In this document: piece after piece, positions 5,609-8,329 of the stretch
How positions within the stretch are numbered: position 1 is the first letter of the stretch
Layout: every line of letters begins with the position of its first letter
From: Chlamydiota bacterium
GTDB taxonomy: Bacteria; Chlamydiota; Chlamydiia; Chlamydiales; JAJFMK01
Direction of reading: 5' to 3'
Assembly (NCBI GenBank): GCA_021772215.1
Contig: JAJFMK010000122.1
Span: forward strand, 1 to 8,329
Length of the DNA stretch: 8,329 bases
Notes under the pieces: model-generated
Database searches by the model: none
Told to the model about the DNA's origin: nothing
The model's input: the letters and a program-made list of their open reading frames with translations, nothing else
Position numbers and translations under genes: made by a program

Positions 5609-6481
5609 TTATCGATAAAAAAGAAAGATTAAATTTCTTAAAACACCTGATTTATAAAAACGGTTGCGAATTATGGTCTGCAATCTCTTGAGCCAGGATA
5701 GCTTGGGAAGCTGGAGGAATTGTTGTAAAAGATTTTGTTGTTCTCGGGAGAGTTGGTAGCGCTCTGAAAAGAGATGTGCCTGCCAGAAGATCTGCTCCAT
5801 CGATTGTTGGTAGCGTTTGAGGCGTTTTAAGCTGAAATAGGGGGGAGCGCCGACCTGATTTTGCCCATGCTGGCGGTAGAGGATGAGCGGCTCATCGATC
5901 GCGATGATCTCGCCGAAGGCGGCGGCGACGAGGGAGATCCAGTGGTCATGCATCGTTGCCCCTTCCGGTATTGGAATGGCAAGGTCACGCAAGCGTTTAT
6001 TGATCAGTGTGGCGCAGCCTGTGACGCCATACTGAACAAGGAGGCGATTGAGCTCTTTGGCTTTTGGATTGATACGTTGATAGCGCCAAAAAGAGCGCCG
6101 GGTGGTTTTAAGATTTTGATCGACCACTTCGAGGTCATGATGGATCAAAAGCGGGCAGTCGAGGTGAGCTTTTTCCATCAGCTTCTCTAGTTTATCTTCT
6201 TTCCAGACATCATCTTGATCGCAGAAGGCGAGGAAGGGGGCAGATGAGTAGGCTAAAAGGGTGTTGAAGCTTTGAATGACGCCACGGTTATCTTCGGCGA
6301 AGAGGGTGATCTTATCGGGATAGCGCTTTTTCCAATCCTCAATGATTTTTTTTGTGCGGTCTGTTGAGCCGTCGTCGCGCACTAAGAGGTGCCAATCAGA
6401 GTAGGTCTGATTAAAGATCGATCTTAAGAGATCTTCAATCCACTTTTCTCCATTATAGGTGGAGAGAAGGATCTGCAGCAC
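5609..6481 (-). CDS. Family 2 glycosyltransferase (GT-A fold)
   Basis: The 290-residue protein has the GT2 layout: ILLSTYNGEKWIEDLLRSI at 4-22, RDDGSTDRT at 35-43 for nucleotide-sugar binding, CDQDDVW at 87-93 as the metal-binding DxD-type motif, and MHDHW at 177-181 where the catalytic acidic residue of this group lies. It resembles rhamnosyltransferase-like enzymes that build surface polysaccharide or LPS sugars; the donor and acceptor cannot be read from sequence. There is no signal peptide, and the basic C-terminus ending RNLIFLFYR suggests association with the inner membrane face. The start is GTG at 6481-6479, sharing one base with the dnaX stop (TAGTG), with AAGAGGA (6495-6489) seven bases upstream. 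Translation is therefore probably coupled to dnaX, an unusual partner for a sugar transferase. Confidence 0.9.
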   Translation of the reverse strand: MLQILLSTYNGEKWIEDLLRSIFNQTYSDWHLLVRDDGSTDRTKKIIEDWKKRYPDKITLFAEDNRGVIQSFNTLLAYSSAPFLAFCDQDDVWKEDKLEKLMEKAHLDCPLLIHHDLEVVDQNLKTTRRSFWRYQRINPKAKELNRLLVQYGVTGCATLINKRLRDLAIPIPEGATMHDHWISLVAAAFGEIIAIDEPLILYRQHGQNQVGAPPYFSLKRLKRYQQSMEQIFWQAHLFSERYQLSREQQNLLQQFLQLPKLSWLKRLQTIIRNRFYKSGVLRNLIFLFYR

Positions 6482-7875
6482 TATCTGTTCCTCTTCAAGG
6501 AGCCCTCAAGTTCCACAGCGGCAAACTGGATCAGTGTCTCCTCTTTTGGGGAGAGCTCGCCTTCGTACGTCTTCACTTCCGCTTTCGCGCTATGCCGTTT
6601 GGGAGGAGGCTTGTCAAACTCTTGAGGTTTTGGGGTGGGGTCGATCGACTTGTCGGGAGGTGGTGGCGTCGGCTTAATTTGTGGTGGCTGTTCTGGAGTT
6701 GGGGCTTTTGCCTCTGGGGCGGGTGGAGCTGGCCTCTCTTCGATACCCTCTAGACGTTCGATAATCTTTTCAATTGGAATGCGGTAGTGGCTGCGCAGGA
6801 TGTGCAGAAGGATCGCCTCCAGAGCCACCTTGGGATGGTGAGAGTGGCGAAAATCGCTATGTTTGTCGATCAGGTAGCTTAAGATGTCGAGAACCTGGCT
6901 CTTGTCGTAGAGAGTTTGGCTCTTTTGGTACCCTATTTGCTCTTCTTCCGTCCAGACAAGCTTTTCTAAGGGAAAACCGAGCTGAAGTTTTGAGAGGATG
7001 CGGAAGTGGTCGATAAGCGTCTCGAGGAAATGGAGCAGATGTTTGCCTTCGGCATGCAGCTGGTCAACTAGCTCAAAAGCGACCTCGAGCCGTCCCTCTT
7101 TTCCCGCCTGATCGAGTTTAAAAAGTATCTCCTTTGACATCAGACCAAAGAGCTCCTGCAAGCTGGTCGCGTCGATCTCCTTAACACCGTAGGCGGCGAG
7201 CTGATCGAGGAGTGATTCGGCGTCGCGCAAAGAGCCTTCCGCCATCTCAGCGATGCGATGGAGCGCATCTTGAGTTACTGTTATCTCCATATCGGAGCCG
7301 ATCTCACCGAGCTTATTGGCGATCACTCTGGTTGGAATGCGCTTTAAGATCAGCCTTTGGCAGCGGCTAAGAATTGTGGCGGGCAGCTTATGCGCTTCGG
7401 TTGTTGCTAAAATGAAGCGGGCGTTTGGTGGCGGCTCTTCTAAGGTTTTTAGGAGCGCATTGAACGCCTCTTTGGTGAGCATGTGCGCTTCGTCGATGAT
7501 GTAGATTTTGCAGTGGCCCTGCTGCACCGAATAGCCGACCCCTTCGGTGATGGAGCGGATATCGTCAATGCCACGGTGTGAGGCGCCATCGATCTCTAGC
7601 ACGCTCATTGAAGCGCCGGAGGTGATCTCTTTGCAGGAGGGACACTCATTGCAGGGCTCGACAGAGTCGCTCAAGTTGCCACAGTTAAGCGCTTTAGCGA
7701 TCAATCGCGCCAGTGTTGTTTTTCCCGTTCCTCTGGGACCTGACAGAAGGTAGGCGTTGGCGAGCCGTCTATTTTTGATCCCATTTTGGATCGTTTGAAC
7801 AACGGCGCGCTGCTCTAAGACTTCACTGAATCTCTTTGGTCTATAGCGCCTAGCGCTCACTTGGTAACTGCTCAT
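6481..7875 (-). CDS. dnaX: DNA polymerase III subunit gamma/tau
   Basis: DnaX is the ATPase of the clamp loader that places the beta clamp on primed DNA. The AAA+ module shows Walker A GPRGTGKT (46-53), the zinc-binding cysteines Cys65, Cys75, Cys78 and Cys81, Walker B IYIIDEAHML (124-133), the arginine-finger motif SRC (170-172) and sensor 2 GSLRD (214-218). A collar domain follows to about 370, then a proline-rich linker (about 379-433) and a short conserved-looking tail (QFAAVELEGSLK). At 464 residues it is the size of E. coli gamma rather than tau (643), so the long tau-specific C-terminal domains that bind helicase and polymerase appear to be absent. No A-rich slippery site for a programmed frameshift was seen. 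The ATG at 7875 is the first possible start after an in-frame stop at 7884-7882; it has no ribosome site. The family is certain. Confidence 0.96.
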   Translation of the reverse strand: MSSYQVSARRYRPKRFSEVLEQRAVVQTIQNGIKNRRLANAYLLSGPRGTGKTTLARLIAKALNCGNLSDSVEPCNECPSCKEITSGASMSVLEIDGASHRGIDDIRSITEGVGYSVQQGHCKIYIIDEAHMLTKEAFNALLKTLEEPPPNARFILATTEAHKLPATILSRCQRLILKRIPTRVIANKLGEIGSDMEITVTQDALHRIAEMAEGSLRDAESLLDQLAAYGVKEIDATSLQELFGLMSKEILFKLDQAGKEGRLEVAFELVDQLHAEGKHLLHFLETLIDHFRILSKLQLGFPLEKLVWTEEEQIGYQKSQTLYDKSQVLDILSYLIDKHSDFRHSHHPKVALEAILLHILRSHYRIPIEKIIERLEGIEERPAPPAPEAKAPTPEQPPQIKPTPPPPDKSIDPTPKPQEFDKPPPKRHSAKAEVKTYEGELSPKEETLIQFAAVELEGSLKRNR

Positions 7876-7883
7876 AGTTTTTT

Positions 7884-7889
7884 ATCATA
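7884..7889 (-). promoter_or_regulatory. Possible -10 box of dnaX giving a near-leaderless mRNA
   Basis: TATGAT (7889-7884) on the minus strand lies only eight bases before the dnaX ATG. If used, transcription would begin at or within three bases of the start codon, consistent with the lack of a ribosome site. There is no clear -35 at standard spacing. Confidence 0.3.
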
Positions 7890-7940
7890 CGCAATGAGAT
7901 CTCTTTTTCTCTACAGCAAGTTGTGCTAAAGGTAAAAGAG

Positions 7941-8329
7941 ATGATTCGCCCAATAGAACAGCCAAAAACTCTTCAGCAGGCGCTGGACGAGAGCCAATAC
8001 AGAGTCGAGGACCTGATGAAGGTTGTGCGCGGGAAGTTGGTGTTGCTCTCCCATGATGAAAAAAAGGGCTGGAGCGTCAAAGAATTTCGCGGTTTACGCC
8101 GCCTCTTTCAGCAATTAAAACGGAATCGCTCGGTTAAAAAGCTCTTAGGAAAGCTCAACAGAGATCTCGGTGAGCTCGATCAGAAGCAGGTGAAGGCGCT
8201 AAAAGAGATTTTGGAGCGTGAACTTGGGGAAGGGGAGATCGACGCCCCGGAGACGGCAGAGGCAGAATTTGGAGAGGCTGAGTTCACGATCGAGGGCGAT
8301 GTTGAGAGCCGCAAGCTTGAAGTTGAGAT
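7941..8329 (+). CDS. Charged protein of unknown function (partial, 5' part)
   Basis: An ATG at 7941 opens a frame that stays open for 129 codons to the right edge. It begins MIRPIEQPKTLQQALDES. AAAGG (7928-7932) lies eight bases upstream as ribosome site. The protein is strongly charged and mainly helical: a Lys/Arg-rich part (GLRRLFQQLKRNRSVKKLL at about 54-72) is followed by an acidic part rich in Glu (about 95-129). There is no signal peptide or membrane segment in what is visible. The composition suggests a coiled-coil or nucleic-acid-associated protein, but I do not recognise a family. It is not YbaB, which sits beside dnaX in Chlamydia. It is divergent from dnaX with a 65-base spacer. 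Confidence 0.75.
   Translation, partial: MIRPIEQPKTLQQALDESQYRVEDLMKVVRGKLVLLSHDEKKGWSVKEFRGLRRLFQQLKRNRSVKKLLGKLNRDLGELDQKQVKALKEILERELGEGEIDAPETAEAEFGEAEFTIEGDVESRKLEVE

Noticed and set aside
5861..6190. 110-codon plus-strand frame opposite the glycosyltransferase, and similar frames opposite ptsI and dnaX
   Set aside because: These are mirror frames of well-supported genes, with low-complexity products and no ribosome sites.
6580..6740. Programmed frameshift in dnaX producing gamma and tau forms
   Set aside because: No A-rich slippery heptamer or following long open frame is visible; the gene ends at gamma-like length directly in the glycosyltransferase overlap.

Overview
The window looks like a chromosomal segment of a chlamydia-like bacterium (phylum Chlamydiota, probably an environmental lineage). 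The argument is mainly gene neighbourhood. As I recall, Chlamydia trachomatis places dnaX, ybaB, ptsI, ptsH, an uncharacterised protein and comEC side by side. Here a SUKH/SMI1-like protein, hprK, ptsH and ptsI lie next to the 5' end of a divergent membrane-protein gene that may be comEC, with dnaX a few kilobases away. This comparison is from memory and could not be checked.

Layout. Positions 1-85 (minus) hold the start of a membrane protein that runs off the left edge. Positions 163-3967 (plus) form a compact operon: SMI1/KNR4-like protein, HPr kinase/phosphorylase (hprK), HPr (ptsH) and enzyme I (ptsI). The last three overlap by ATGA junctions. Positions 3994-4505 (minus) hold a RelB/RelE-type toxin-antitoxin pair with a textbook -35/-10 promoter inside a perfect 22-bp inverted repeat. 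Positions 4510-4790 contain no gene, but carry a hairpin and a diverged second copy of the last 40 bases of ptsI, including its stop codon. Positions 4791-7875 (minus) form a second cluster: dnaX, a family 2 glycosyltransferase whose start overlaps the dnaX stop, and an unrecognised protein whose signal peptide appears to be in a different frame from its body. From 7941 a charged protein of unknown function runs off the right edge.

How the parts work together. HprK, HPr and enzyme I form a phosphorelay. Enzyme I passes phosphate from PEP to HPr His20, and HprK can phosphorylate or dephosphorylate HPr at Ser51. No sugar-specific EII component is present, so a regulatory role is at least as likely as sugar uptake. 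The toxin-antitoxin block separates ptsI from a displaced copy of its own 3' end. That is the pattern left when a mobile segment integrates at the 3' end of a gene and supplies a replacement end, and it is the most interesting signal in the window. The second is the apparent frameshift in the 4791-5574 gene, where a good ribosome site, ATG and signal peptide are one base out of register with the long reading frame.
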